From the NCBI RefSeq assembly GCF_001436755.1, contig NZ_AYZD01000017.1:373-37487 (forward strand): 37,115 nt of DNA, given 5' to 3'. The position numbers were made by a program, and so were the translations under genes. The notes beneath the pieces were generated by a model. It had not been told where the DNA came from and ran no database searches. It worked only from the letters and a program-made list of their open reading frames with translations. Shown here piece after piece: positions 23,013 through 32,591 of the stretch (position 1 is the stretch's first letter; every line of letters begins with the position of its first letter). The DNA is from Liquorilactobacillus aquaticus DSM 21051 (GTDB lineage: Bacteria > Bacillota > Bacilli > Lactobacillales > Lactobacillaceae).

Positions 23013-24038
23013 TCAAGCTAAAGAGAAATGAGTATTGACTTTAACTGGTTTCCCAGTCTTCATGGACTCTTGTGCTGCTATTGCAGCTCTTTGAGCCATG
23101 ATAACATCTTCTCCAGTGGCAACAACAGGTTTATCTTCTAAAAGAGAACTGATGAAAGCTTTCATTTCAGCGATATATGCTTCATGGTATCTTTGAACGA
23201 AGATAGGGAGTGGTTTTCTTTCGATCTTATTTGTTTCGTTATAAAGTTCAACTGTACTTTGACTAACATTTTCAGCTTTGAGCATCCCTTTTGATCCAAA
23301 GACTTCTACCCGTTGATCGTAACCATACACGGCTTTGCGGCTATTATCAATTAATCCGTAAGCCCCATTTTCAAATTGAAGAACAAGTGCGAGCGTATCG
23401 ATATCATTGATATCCTTTAAGGTTGGATCGATGAGGGTGCCGCCTTTAGCGTAAACTTCACTGATATTGCTGTTCATCATGTAACGAGCCATATCGAAGT
23501 CGTGCATTGTAAAATCAAAGAGAAGGCCGCCAATTCTTTGAATTAGGTCATGCGGCAGCAAATCAGGATCACGCGAAGTTATTTTTACGATCTGAGGATT
23601 TCCAATGTTACCGTTCCGGACTTGTGTATAAATATCGCGGAACTGCGGATCCATTCTTCGGTTGAAACCCATTTGCAGTTTAACGCCATTTTTTTTGACT
23701 TCTTTCAAAACGTTTACGCTGGCGCTCTCAATAGTATTCATACTCAAGGGTTTTTCACAGAAAATGTTTTTTCCAGCTTTAGCAGCATCGGTCACAATCT
23801 GTTCATGAGTATCTGTTGATGTGAACACAAAAACGGTATCAATTTCAGGATTGTTCAATAAATCATGGTAGTCGGTGGTCAGATTAGTAAAACCGAGCTC
23901 GTTTAGCTTGTCAGAAAATTTATCAATGAAAACATCCGCTAGTTGAACAATGTTAACCTCCGGCAGTGTCATTAAATTGTGCAAATGCATTTGACCTGCT
24001 CGACCTAATCCGATAATTCCAACATTTATTTTTTTCAT
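23013..24038 (-). CDS. Gfo/Idh/MocA dehydrogenase, inositol 2-dehydrogenase-like (IolW/IolX type)
   Basis: 341 aa. N-terminal NAD(P) fold VGIIGLGRAGQMH (6-18), catalytic Lys in CEKPLSM (E95-K96-P97), and D175-FTM-H179 for the catalytic Asp/His pair. SRDPDLLP and GYDQRVEVFGSKGML are typical of the inositol dehydrogenase branch. AGGAGG sits just before the ATG. A clear paralogue of the protein encoded at 25988 on the other side of the divergent promoter region: both have SRDP, MHDFDMAR or IHDFDMAR and [11 protein letters not shown]. Probably oxidises myo-, scyllo- or another inositol to an inosose, or reverses it, with the co-transcribed transporter supplying substrate. Confidence 0.87.
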   Translation of the reverse strand: MKKINVGIIGLGRAGQMHLHNLMTLPEVNIVQLADVFIDKFSDKLNELGFTNLTTDYHDLLNNPEIDTVFVFTSTDTHEQIVTDAAKAGKNIFCEKPLSMNTIESASVNVLKEVKKNGVKLQMGFNRRMDPQFRDIYTQVRNGNIGNPQIVKITSRDPDLLPHDLIQRIGGLLFDFTMHDFDMARYMMNSNISEVYAKGGTLIDPTLKDINDIDTLALVLQFENGAYGLIDNSRKAVYGYDQRVEVFGSKGMLKAENVSQSTVELYNETNKIERKPLPIFVQRYHEAYIAEMKAFISSLLEDKPVVATGEDVIMAQRAAIAAQESMKTGKPVKVNTHFSLA

Positions 24039-24062
24039 AAAAAAGAACCTCCTAGTGTTTTT

Positions 24063-25511
24063 TTAGTGTTGCTCGGGTCCAATACCCGTTTTTTGACCAT
24101 ATTGAAATTCTAATTGAATCTGTTCTAAGCTTTTTCCACGTGTTTCGGGCGCGAACTTCCACGCGAACCAAAAGGAAAGCAAGTTGCAGCCTACAAAAGC
24201 GATAAAGGTTGTTGATAACCCAATATTGGCTAATAGAATTGGGAAAACAAATCCTACCAGAAAATTACTTAACCAGAGAAAGAAAGTCGAGATCCCCATG
24301 CCAAGCCCACGTAAGTTTTGCGGAAAGATCTCTGACATTAGCAGCCATGTCGTCGGTGAAATGCATCCTTGGAAGAATCCAAGAAAAATCATCGTTGTCA
24401 AGATAACAAAATATGGTAAGAGAGCTGAATTGGCTAAAAAGGCAGAGACTAGTGCTATTGCCATTAAGGATAATCCAGTTCCAGTAATGCCAGTGAGAAG
24501 CATCTTTCTGCGGTTAATTTTGTTCATTAGGTGCATGCCGACATATGTAGCTACTGCAGAGACCAAACCATTGAAAATGTTGGCGACAAGAGCTGACTGA
24601 TGTCCAAAACCAGATTTCATTAGGATAGTTGTCCCATAGTACATCATGATATTTATCCCAATTATCTGCTGCATAATTCCAATCCCAACACCTATCAAAA
24701 TAAGTCTTCGCACCCAGGGAATCGTCAAATCTTTTAATTTTGCCTGTTTGGTTTCTTCTTCTTGCTTTAAAGCATGTTGAATCTGCATTATTTCTTTTGC
24801 AGCTTCATCCTTAGTAGAGCGAATAGAAACCAAGGTCTTTTCGGCTTCTGCAACCTTTCCCTTCATGACCATCCAACGCGGCGATTCAGGAATAATCAGC
24901 ATGCCTACAAATAGACAGATTGAAGGGATCATGCCAAACGCGATCATCCAGCGCCAAATATTACTTTGTTCATTGAATAAAATACCAAGCAAAGCATTTA
25001 CACTGAATGCTAGCAACTGTCCACCCGTGATCATCAATTCATTTTGAGTCACGAGTTTTCCACGAATAGACGGAGTCGATAATTCCGAAAGGAAAGTCGG
25101 AACGATAACAGAAGCTCCACCAACAGCTAAACCCAGACAAAAACGGAAGATAATCATTGTAAGAGCATTAGGTGCCAGAGAACAAGCCGCAGTGAAGACT
25201 AAGAATATGATCGACAAAAACAACATAACTTTTCGGCGACCGTAACGATCGGAAAGCTTGCCGGCAGTAAGAGCACCAACTGCTGCTCCTAATGTGATAC
25301 CGCTTGTGACCAATCCTTCATCGGTAGAAGTTAAATTTAATTCCTGTGGGGAAGCCATGAAGGTCAAAGCACCATTGATAACACCTGTATCAATCCCGAA
25401 AAGAAGCCCTCCAAAAGTAGAAAGAATAGCAATTTTTTTCAGATTCTTTTTAGCGATGTTATTGCTAGAGCTCGTAGGCTGGTCGAGAGACTTATTTTTT
25501 GAGAAACTCAT
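24063..25511 (-). CDS. MFS sugar:H+ symporter (inositol-transporter-like)
   Basis: 482 aa from the ATG at 25511 (GAAAGAAG upstream); the frame's earlier ATG at 25532 lacks a site. Twelve hydrophobic segments with the sugar porter signatures GGLLFGIDTGVINGAL, DRYGRRK, PESPRWMV and PETRGKSLEQI. This is the Xyl/Ara/inositol symporter group (XylE/AraE/IolT). It leads the leftward operon, 24 bases before the dehydrogenase. Similar in order and length to the transporter at 29031, so the locus holds two transporters, perhaps for different inositol isomers or affinities. Confidence 0.87.
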   Translation of the reverse strand: MSFSKNKSLDQPTSSSNNIAKKNLKKIAILSTFGGLLFGIDTGVINGALTFMASPQELNLTSTDEGLVTSGITLGAAVGALTAGKLSDRYGRRKVMLFLSIIFLVFTAACSLAPNALTMIIFRFCLGLAVGGASVIVPTFLSELSTPSIRGKLVTQNELMITGGQLLAFSVNALLGILFNEQSNIWRWMIAFGMIPSICLFVGMLIIPESPRWMVMKGKVAEAEKTLVSIRSTKDEAAKEIMQIQHALKQEEETKQAKLKDLTIPWVRRLILIGVGIGIMQQIIGINIMMYYGTTILMKSGFGHQSALVANIFNGLVSAVATYVGMHLMNKINRRKMLLTGITGTGLSLMAIALVSAFLANSALLPYFVILTTMIFLGFFQGCISPTTWLLMSEIFPQNLRGLGMGISTFFLWLSNFLVGFVFPILLANIGLSTTFIAFVGCNLLSFWFAWKFAPETRGKSLEQIQLEFQYGQKTGIGPEQH

Positions 25512-25987
25512 CAAAATCAACTTCTTTCGCATACGTTTTGGGGTAATTAAACAAAACCGGTTTGCCTAATTTATTGCTAGCTGCTGGGAATCAGGAAAAA
25601 GACTATTCTCTAAAAGTTCAATACCACTGAATTTCTTCTGCATTTAAAGTGAAATAATTAACAAAATTAAAGTGCGAAAAAGCTTTATTGAGAGTGATTA
25701 AGAACTTGCAGCTTTTAAATAAGATTTCGGCTAACTACCCATCGATTATTTCACGAGAACTTGTGAATGTCAAATCAAAGATATAAATCGATTACATTTT
25801 TTTGAATAAATTCAATAAATGCCTTTACAACTAACTATTTTGCTGATAACATGTGGGTGTAATCGAAAGAAAATTATTTTTTTATTCTATTTTGATACAA
25901 ATTTCACAATAGATTGTTCAATATAAAAAAATATATTTATATGCTAAATAATATAAATTTATTTAGACTAAGAAGGGAGATTTAAGT
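25512..25987. promoter_or_regulatory. Divergent control region between the two cyclitol operons
   Basis: 476 bases with no gene, very AT-rich on its right side. TCGATTACA (25788-25796) recurs inverted as TGTAATCGA (25858-25866), 62 bases apart, and a third ATCGATTA lies at 25741-25748. A perfect TTGAAT-AA-ATTCAA palindrome is at 25802-25815. Near 25914, TTGTTC with TTATAT 17 bases later could serve the rightward operon. No local regulator gene belongs to this pair, so the controlling protein must be encoded elsewhere. Confidence 0.5.
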
Positions 25988-27004
25988 GTGAAAAATCACA
26001 AGATTCTCAATGTGGGTATTATCGGAATGGGAAGAATAGGCAACGTTCATTATCAAAATCTGCTCACATTTGATGATGTGTCCGTGAAGACAATCTGTGA
26101 CATCCTCGTAGATGAAGGTTGGAAAGAAAAATATCCAGCAGTTTCTACTCTTGTTAAAGATTACCATCAGGTACTGACTGATCCGGAGATCGATGCGGTT
26201 TTGATATGTACACCCACGGACTTGCACCCTCAAATTACAATTGATGCAGCAAGAGCAGGAAAGGATATTTTTTGTGAGAAGCCGGTTGGTTTTAAGAATG
26301 AGGACATTCTTGAAGCATATAGAGTGGTGAATCAGACAGGTGTGAAGTTTGAGGTCGGGTTTAATCGCCGTTTTGATAAACATTTCGACAGAATCGTGGA
26401 GTATCGTGATGAAAATAGAATAGGCGACCCGCAGTTATTAAAAATAACTTCACGAGATCCTGAACCGCCATCTCTGGATTATGTGGAACATTCCGGTGGT
26501 ATTTTTATGGATATGACAATTCATGATTTTGATATGGCACGTTTCATCACCGGACAAGAGGTTGCTGAGGTTCATGTATTTGGAGATGTTTTGATCGATG
26601 ATCGTATCCGCAAGTTTAAGGACATAGATACAGCTGTTATATCATTGAAGTTCGCAAATGGAATGCTTGGAGTTATTGATAACTCGAGGAAAGCCGTTTA
26701 TGGATATGATCAGAGGATCGAATTATTCGGTTCAAAGGGCGTATCTCGAGCTGAAAATGTTTTGAATTCGGAAACAACTTTTGTTGGAAAAGAAGGCGCT
26801 TCGGCAGATACACCTATGTATTTCTTTTTACAGAGATACAAAGAGGCTTATGCACGTGAACTAAGGTCTTTCTTTGGAGCCGTTAGAGGGGAACATCCGG
26901 TTGCATGCAGTTTTGATGACGGTATTCGCGCTATTCGCTTGGCGGAAGCGGCAAAACGTTCTTTACTGAGCGGACAGGTTGAAAAAGTAGCTGAAATTAA
27001 ATAA
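25988..27004 (+). CDS. Gfo/Idh/MocA dehydrogenase, inositol dehydrogenase-like
   Basis: 338 aa. GTG start with AAGGGAGA at 25972-25979. [13 protein letters not shown] (9-21) is the NAD(P) loop, CEKP at 96-99 gives the catalytic Lys98, and D175-MTI-H179 the Asp/His pair. Paralogue of the protein encoded at 23013 (shared [17 protein letters not shown]). First gene of the rightward operon, 17 bases ahead of iolE. Likely to oxidise one inositol isomer; the bona fide IolG is the third gene, so this one may handle scyllo- or D-chiro-inositol or act in the reductive direction. Confidence 0.88.
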   Translation: MKNHKILNVGIIGMGRIGNVHYQNLLTFDDVSVKTICDILVDEGWKEKYPAVSTLVKDYHQVLTDPEIDAVLICTPTDLHPQITIDAARAGKDIFCEKPVGFKNEDILEAYRVVNQTGVKFEVGFNRRFDKHFDRIVEYRDENRIGDPQLLKITSRDPEPPSLDYVEHSGGIFMDMTIHDFDMARFITGQEVAEVHVFGDVLIDDRIRKFKDIDTAVISLKFANGMLGVIDNSRKAVYGYDQRIELFGSKGVSRAENVLNSETTFVGKEGASADTPMYFFLQRYKEAYARELRSFFGAVRGEHPVACSFDDGIRAIRLAEAAKRSLLSGQVEKVAEIK

Positions 27005-27021
27005 ACAAGGAGGAATTTACA

Positions 27022-27927
27022 ATGGATTTAGGTTCAATGAATAAGAACATTAAGTGGGGCATCGCACCGATTGGCTGGAGAAATGATGATATCCCATCGA
27101 TCGGAAAAGAGAATAATCTGCAGCAATTACTAAGCGATATTGTTGTGGCAGGTTTCCAAGGAACGGAGGTTGGTGGGTTCTTTCCAGGACCAGATAAACT
27201 CAACTATGAGTTGAAGCTGCGTAATTTAGAAATTGCTGGTCAGTGGTTCAGTAGTTATATTATCCGTGATGGAATTGAGAAGGCAAGCGAGGCATTTGAG
27301 AAACACTGCCAATTTTTACAGGCTGTTGGAGCACCAGTAGCAGTTGTTTCAGAACAAACGTATACGATTCAGCGTTCGGATAATGCCAATATTTTCACAG
27401 ATAAACCATTTTTTACAGACGCTGAATGGGATAAAGTTTGCGAGGGGTTGAATCATTATGGTGATATAGCCGCAAAATATGGTATCAAAGTTGCATATCA
27501 TCATCACATGGGAACCGGTATTCAGACAAAAGAAGAGACAGATCGTCTGATGGCTAATACGGATCCTAAAAAAGTTGGTTTGCTTTATGATACTGGACAT
27601 ATCTATGTTTCAGACGGAGATTATATGAGCCTTTTGAAAGACCATATCGACCGAGTAGTTCATGTTCATTTTAAGGATGTGCGTAAGAAACAAGAAGCGG
27701 ATTCAAAGGGCAAAAAACTTACGTTCCAAGAATCATTCTTAAATGGGATGTTTACAGTTCCTGGAGATGGAGATCTTGATTTTAAACCTGTTTATGACGA
27801 ACTAGTGAAGCATAACTATCAAGGTTGGATTGTGATAGAAGCTGAACAGGATCCTTCAAAGGCTAATCCGCTGGAGATGGCACAAATTGCTCACAGTTAC
27901 ATTGAAAAAAATTTATTTTCAAAATAA
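27022..27927 (+). CDS. iolE: Inosose dehydratase IolE
   Basis: 301 aa TIM-barrel (AP endonuclease 2 / xylose isomerase-like) enzyme converting 2-keto-myo-inositol to 3D-trihydroxycyclohexane-1,2-dione. Family markers run through the protein: [73 protein letters not shown], and [13 protein letters not shown] near the end. The metal ligands (Glu, Asp, His, Glu) fall in these blocks. AGGAGG at 27008-27013 supports the ATG. Sits between two dehydrogenase genes. The next pathway enzyme, IolD, is not in the window, so its product is left without a visible local consumer. Confidence 0.92.
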   Translation: MDLGSMNKNIKWGIAPIGWRNDDIPSIGKENNLQQLLSDIVVAGFQGTEVGGFFPGPDKLNYELKLRNLEIAGQWFSSYIIRDGIEKASEAFEKHCQFLQAVGAPVAVVSEQTYTIQRSDNANIFTDKPFFTDAEWDKVCEGLNHYGDIAAKYGIKVAYHHHMGTGIQTKEETDRLMANTDPKKVGLLYDTGHIYVSDGDYMSLLKDHIDRVVHVHFKDVRKKQEADSKGKKLTFQESFLNGMFTVPGDGDLDFKPVYDELVKHNYQGWIVIEAEQDPSKANPLEMAQIAHSYIEKNLFSK

Positions 27928-27957
27928 AAAATATCATTAAGATAGGGGATTTTTATT

Positions 27958-28986
27958 ATGACTAAAACAACAAAAGTAGGTATTATCGGGATTGGCTTTA
28001 TTGGATCAGATCATTTGAACCGTTTGACTAAAACAATTGCTAACGTTGATGTGACAGCTGTTTGTGATATTGTTCCAGGCAAGGCGCAAAAAGTGCTGGA
28101 TGAACAAGGGTTACAAGCAAAAGATTTTGCTGATTACCATGAACTGATCAACGATCCAGAGGTCGAAGTTGTGGTATGTACAGCAAGCAATGAAGCTCAT
28201 TATGAAATTGTAATGGCTGCATTAAAAGCAGGGAAATTCTGTTTCTGTGAAAAACCTTTAGCATTAGATGCAAAACAATGTATGGATGTTGTAGAAGAAG
28301 AACAAAAGCATGGTCGCAGAATGCTGCAAGTAGGTTTCATGCGCCACTATGCACCTGAATATGTTCAATTGAAGAACATTATTGACAGTGGTCAAATCGG
28401 TGCACCTTTAATGGCAGATTGCCGTCACTATAACCAGACACAACCTGAAGAATATGACTCAACACGCTCAATTATTGAGACAGCAATTCATGAAATTGAT
28501 GTTATGCATTGGTTGTTAAATGATGACTATAAGAACATCAAGGTTTATTTGCCAAAACAGACGCGCCATGTTCAAAACAAAGACATTCGCGATCCGCAAA
28601 TTGTGGTAATGGAGACCAAGAGTGGTATTAACATCTCTGTTGAAGTTTTTGTTCGCTGTCAGTACGGGTATGACATAAAGTGTGATGTAATTGGAGAAGA
28701 AGGGGTTGCAGAATTGCCAACTGTTCCACAAGTAGCTTTGCGGAAAAATGCCAAGTACAGTACAGAAATTCTGACAGATTGGAAAGCTCGTTTTGAAAGT
28801 GCATATGATATTGAATTCCGTGATTTCATTGCACATGTTTCTGAAGACAAGTCGCCGGCGGGACCATCAGCATGGGATGGCTATGTTGCTGCAGTTACTG
28901 CCGATGCGGCTTTGAAATCGATTGAAGAAGGCGGAAAAACACAAGACCTTGATATCCCAGAAAGTCCTAAATTCTACAAAGAATAA
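27958..28986 (+). CDS. iolG: myo-Inositol 2-dehydrogenase IolG
   Basis: 342 aa, NAD-dependent oxidation of myo-inositol to 2-keto-myo-inositol, the substrate of the upstream IolE. NAD loop VGIIGIGFIGSDH (7-19), CEKP at 97-100 with catalytic Lys99, VGFMRHYAPEY at 125-135, and ETAIHEIDVMHWLL with His178. The Asp usually found four residues before this His is Glu174 here. It is the most IolG-like of the four Gfo/Idh/MocA proteins in the window. Thirty bases follow iolE (GATAGGGG as ribosome-binding site), so it is in the operon. Confidence 0.88.
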   Translation: MTKTTKVGIIGIGFIGSDHLNRLTKTIANVDVTAVCDIVPGKAQKVLDEQGLQAKDFADYHELINDPEVEVVVCTASNEAHYEIVMAALKAGKFCFCEKPLALDAKQCMDVVEEEQKHGRRMLQVGFMRHYAPEYVQLKNIIDSGQIGAPLMADCRHYNQTQPEEYDSTRSIIETAIHEIDVMHWLLNDDYKNIKVYLPKQTRHVQNKDIRDPQIVVMETKSGINISVEVFVRCQYGYDIKCDVIGEEGVAELPTVPQVALRKNAKYSTEILTDWKARFESAYDIEFRDFIAHVSEDKSPAGPSAWDGYVAAVTADAALKSIEEGGKTQDLDIPESPKFYKE

Positions 28987-29030
28987 TAATTAGGACCAGA
29001 TTGATATCTGAGGGATGAGGAGGAGTTGGA

Positions 29031-30470
29031 ATGGATAAAGGTGTTGATACAGCTGGTCGCCCAAGCGAACGGCGCGGATATATGTGGTTCATTGCATTAA
29101 TTACGTGTATGGGGTCATTGCTGTTTGGATACAATACTGCGGTAGTCAATGGATCACTTGGTTTTATGTCTGCTAAGAGTCAGTTGGCGCTTTCTCCGTT
29201 TAATCAAGGGGTTGTTTCAAGTGGATTGACGCTCGGAGCAGCCTTTGGGGCTGTGCTTGGCGGGCCGCTTAGTGATCGGATGGGTCGCAAACGTATTTTA
29301 CTCTGGTTAGGAGCTGTCTTTTCTTTAGGAGCGTTAGGTTGTGCATGGGCTCCCAGTTCTGGAATATTACTAGTTTTTCGTTTTATATTAGGTTTAGCAG
29401 TGGGCTCGGCTTCAGCTAACGTACCGTTATTTTTAGCTGAAGTTGCTCCCGCGCATATGCGTGGTCAAATGGTTTCGATGAATCAATTGATGATCGTATT
29501 TGGACAGTTTTTATCTTTTGGTGTTAATGCTTGGTTAGGCAGTGTCTTTGGAAGCAATGCGGCTATCTGGCGTCTAATGCTGGGTGTTGCAACAATTCCA
29601 GGTATTTTGTTGTGGATCGGAATGTTTTTTGTCCCAGAAACTCCACGGTGGCTTGCGGCCCATGGACGTTATAAAGATGCGTTTAACTCACTTGTCCGCA
29701 TTCGATCAAATGAGACAGCTGATTTAGAGATGAAAGAGATTAGAGATGCTATTCGAAAAGATAAGGAACAGGAAGAAAAAGCTGCATCTTTAGCAGATTT
29801 TAAAAAACCATGGATACTGCAAATTGTTATTACAGGAGCAACATTAGGCGTAATCCAACAATTTGCGGGAATAAATTCGGTAATGTATTATGGCACACAA
29901 ATTCTCGAAGCTAGTGGGTTTGGTTCCAAGGCAGCTTTAATTTCAAATGTTGCCAATGGTTTGTTCTCATGTATTGGTGCGATTATCGGGATGTACACAG
30001 TTGACCGTTTAGGACGTAAGTTTTTAGAATACAGTGGGTTGACCGTTTGTGCGATCTGTCTCATCTGTGTCGGTTTAATCCGTACTTTTGCGAATGGTGC
30101 TTCTTGGTCAGGTGTTGCAGTTATGATTATTGTGCTGATCTATATCATCTTTTTCCAAGGTACACTTGGACCGGTTACTTGGTTGATTAATTCGGAAATT
30201 TTTCCTGCGCGTTATCGCGGTTTGGGAACAGGGATTACGATTTTTGTACTTTGGTTTGCCAACTTTCTTGTAGGACTGTTCTTCCCAGTTATGCTTTCAG
30301 CTCTCGGTTTGGCGACATCATTCTACATTTTCGCGGCATGTTGCATTTTAGGATTATTCTTTGTTCATGCGCGTATCCCAGAGACGAAAGGTGTTCGACT
30401 GGAAGAAGTTGAAAGTTATTTTAGAGCGAAGTACGATAAAGAATATAAAGGAACCTCTGCTATTAAGTAA
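29031..30470 (+). CDS. MFS sugar:H+ symporter, inositol transporter-like (IolT type)
   Basis: 479 aa, twelve hydrophobic segments. GSLLFGYNTAVVNGSL, DRMGRKR, PETPRWLAA and PETKGVRLEEV are the sugar porter signatures, with GVIQQFAGINSVMYYGTQIL in the seventh-helix region typical of inositol and xylose porters. GAGGAGTT supports the ATG, 44 bases behind iolG. The operon context of iolE and iolG makes inositol the best substrate guess. The window's second porter at 24063 is a diverged relative. Confidence 0.88.
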   Translation: MDKGVDTAGRPSERRGYMWFIALITCMGSLLFGYNTAVVNGSLGFMSAKSQLALSPFNQGVVSSGLTLGAAFGAVLGGPLSDRMGRKRILLWLGAVFSLGALGCAWAPSSGILLVFRFILGLAVGSASANVPLFLAEVAPAHMRGQMVSMNQLMIVFGQFLSFGVNAWLGSVFGSNAAIWRLMLGVATIPGILLWIGMFFVPETPRWLAAHGRYKDAFNSLVRIRSNETADLEMKEIRDAIRKDKEQEEKAASLADFKKPWILQIVITGATLGVIQQFAGINSVMYYGTQILEASGFGSKAALISNVANGLFSCIGAIIGMYTVDRLGRKFLEYSGLTVCAICLICVGLIRTFANGASWSGVAVMIIVLIYIIFFQGTLGPVTWLINSEIFPARYRGLGTGITIFVLWFANFLVGLFFPVMLSALGLATSFYIFAACCILGLFFVHARIPETKGVRLEEVESYFRAKYDKEYKGTSAIK

Positions 30471-30541
30471 ATTAGGTTAATCTATAATAGAGCCCAGTAC
30501 AGAATTTTGATATGGTTTTCTGTTTTTATTTTGGGCTTATG

Positions 30542-30575
30542 GTCCTAAGCCTTTGATCTAGGTTTAGGACTTTTT
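30542..30575 (+). terminator. Terminator of the rightward cyclitol operon
   Basis: GTCCTAAGCC (30542-30551) pairs with GGTTTAGGAC (30561-30570; one G-U) with a 9-base loop, followed by T5. A second, looser AGCCCA/TGGGCT pair lies just before (30491-30538). Confidence 0.8.
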
Positions 30576-30676
30576 GTTTATTGAATAAAATAAGAAATTA
30601 GCAAGGTTTTTGAATTTAGATTATTATTTTAAATGAACGAAATACGCTATTTTAAGCAAAGGATCGGTGTTACGTT

Positions 30677-31618
30677 ATGGAAAAAATTATTTTAGATTGT
30701 GATCCGGGACACGATGACGCAATAGCCTTAGTGATGGCGGTTCTATCGCCAAAAATAGATTTAAAAGCGGTAACGACATCCGCGGGGAATCAACTGCCTT
30801 CTAGAACATTAAATAATGCGATGCGGATACTTACACTTTTAGGCCAGAAGGAAATCCCAGTGGCATCAGGGAATAGAAAACCTTTGATGCGAGAGTTAAA
30901 AACGGGTGTGACAATGCATGGTATTTCTGGTCTTGATGGAGCTGACTTGCCCCAACCTGATTTCCCTATCCAAACTGTTCCTGCAATTGAACTGATTGCG
31001 AATGTGTTGCGACAGGAAAGTGAACCTATTACGATCGTTGTAACTGGTCCTTGTACCAACATCGCATTGTTTTTATCAATTCATCCAGAACTGAAAAGAT
31101 CGATTAAAAGATTAGTTGTTCTTGGAGGGGGGATGGGAGTTGGAAACTGGCAGCCGACAACAGAATTTAATATGCTGGTCGATCCTGAAGCAGCTAAAAT
31201 TGTGTTTGATGCAGGGATACCATTGGTTTTGCTTCCACTAAATGTGGCTTACAAAGCAGAGCTGCGTAGACAAGATTTGAAGAGAATAAAAGCATTGCGA
31301 ACCAGCGTTTCTGATGCTGTCAGTTCTCTGTTGAATTTCTACGGACTACAATTTAATCATGGAAATAGACACTTTGATGGTGTGCCAATATATGACCCAT
31401 GTACGATTGCATGGTTAATTGCACCAGAGATTTTTTCTGGTAAGAGATGTAATGTGGAAGTGGAAACAAAGGGAGAATTAACAGCTGGTGAGACAATAAT
31501 AGATTATTATGAATTGACTAAACGTGAAAAAAATGCTTATGTCTTATTTGATATTGATCGTGAGAAATTTGCGGAGTTGGTTATTTCTACTTTAAAATTA
31601 TTTTCCCAGAAAGGATGA
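30677..31618 (+). CDS. Inosine-uridine nucleoside hydrolase family (RihA/RihB-like)
   Basis: 313 aa, the family's usual length; hydrolyses the N-glycosidic bond of ribonucleosides to ribose and base. DCDPGHDDA at 7-15 binds Ca and ribose, TGPCTNIA and LGGGMGVGNW with EFNMLVDPEAA continue the active site. In the last block, DGVPIYDPCTIAW, Tyr239 occupies the position of the conserved catalytic His of pyrimidine/inosine hydrolases. Leaving-group specificity may therefore differ. ATG 30677 lacks a strong Shine-Dalgarno (GGATCGGTG region). Seven bases separate it from the MDR gene, so the two are one operon. Confidence 0.88.
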   Translation: MEKIILDCDPGHDDAIALVMAVLSPKIDLKAVTTSAGNQLPSRTLNNAMRILTLLGQKEIPVASGNRKPLMRELKTGVTMHGISGLDGADLPQPDFPIQTVPAIELIANVLRQESEPITIVVTGPCTNIALFLSIHPELKRSIKRLVVLGGGMGVGNWQPTTEFNMLVDPEAAKIVFDAGIPLVLLPLNVAYKAELRRQDLKRIKALRTSVSDAVSSLLNFYGLQFNHGNRHFDGVPIYDPCTIAWLIAPEIFSGKRCNVEVETKGELTAGETIIDYYELTKREKNAYVLFDIDREKFAELVISTLKLFSQKG

Positions 31619-31625
31619 GAGAATT

Positions 31626-32567
31626 ATGAAAGCAATTGGCATCAACCAGTATGGGAGTTCAGGCGTTCTTGAAGAATTGACGCTTGATATTCCAAGTATC
31701 GGATCACGTGAGATTCTAGTAAAAACAAAGGCCTTTGCTATAAACCCGTTAGACGTTGCTATCAGGGAGGGTCGTTTCAATAGTTCAGTTCTGTTACTGT
31801 TTCCGACCATCTTAGGTACGGATGCAGTTGGAACTGTTGTTAAAGTGGGTGCTAAAGTTGAAAACTACCATGTTGGAGATGAGATAATCGCCCACGCGGG
31901 ATATGGCACTTATGCAGAATATTTCTGTGTCTCACCGGAGCATATTGGTATCAGGCCCAAGCAATATGATGTTTACGAGGCAGCTGGATTACCATTATCA
32001 GGAATTACAGCATATAATGTTCTGATTCATCTGGCACAAGCAAGGGCAGGACAAAGAATCGTGATCTTCGGAGCTTCCGGCGGTGTCGGTTCGATGGTGG
32101 TTCAGATGGCCAAAGCTTATGGGTTGTCAGTGATCGGCATTGATCGAGCTATCAACAAAGCCTACGTCCTTAGCATCGGAGCCTATAAGTTTGTCGATAT
32201 GGATAACTTTGAAGAGATCGAAGCTTTGCGGGATTCGGCAGATATTATAATTGATGCCACTAATGATGGATTAGGAACAGATATTGGGTTGAACTTAGTT
32301 AAAAAGAAAGGAATGTACGTTTCTTTAACGCAGCTGCCTGTTCAAAGAAACAATAAAAAAAAGGTAGCACTCAAAGTTCTTGTTCCACAGAAAAAGTATC
32401 TTGATCGTGATGCATTTGCAGCAATATCTTTAATGATTAGGAATAGACAGCTTTATACGCGAATAGATAAGGTGCTTGATTTCAATTTAGCCGATGTTAG
32501 AAAAGGGCAAGATTATGTAGCGGAAGGGAAGCATAGTGGAAAAGTTATTGTTAGCTTGACGGACTAA
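31626..32567 (+). CDS. Medium-chain dehydrogenase/reductase, quinone oxidoreductase-like
   Basis: 313 aa. N-terminal GroES-like domain (INPLDVAIREG, FPTILGTDAVGTVVKVG) lacks the zinc-ligand Cys/His set of alcohol dehydrogenases. The NAD(P) fold has VIFGASGGVGSMVVQMAKA (about 140-158). This is the NADPH:quinone reductase / zeta-crystallin branch. Insert PVQRNNKKKVALKVLVP is family-typical. Start ATG with AAAGGATGAGAG upstream; seven bases after the nucleoside hydrolase. The combination does not give an obvious pathway, and the substrate is probably an enone or quinone. Confidence 0.85.
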   Translation: MKAIGINQYGSSGVLEELTLDIPSIGSREILVKTKAFAINPLDVAIREGRFNSSVLLLFPTILGTDAVGTVVKVGAKVENYHVGDEIIAHAGYGTYAEYFCVSPEHIGIRPKQYDVYEAAGLPLSGITAYNVLIHLAQARAGQRIVIFGASGGVGSMVVQMAKAYGLSVIGIDRAINKAYVLSIGAYKFVDMDNFEEIEALRDSADIIIDATNDGLGTDIGLNLVKKKGMYVSLTQLPVQRNNKKKVALKVLVPQKKYLDRDAFAAISLMIRNRQLYTRIDKVLDFNLADVRKGQDYVAEGKHSGKVIVSLTD

Positions 32568-32591
32568 CAATAGTTACCATACAGCTCACTC

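Noticed and set aside
27022-27927. Reading the IolE-like protein as a DgpC-type C-glycoside lyase
   Set aside because: Strings such as [11 protein letters not shown] and [11 protein letters not shown] are diagnostic of inosose dehydratase, and the small DgpB partner is absent. It is kept only as an alternative for the module as a whole.
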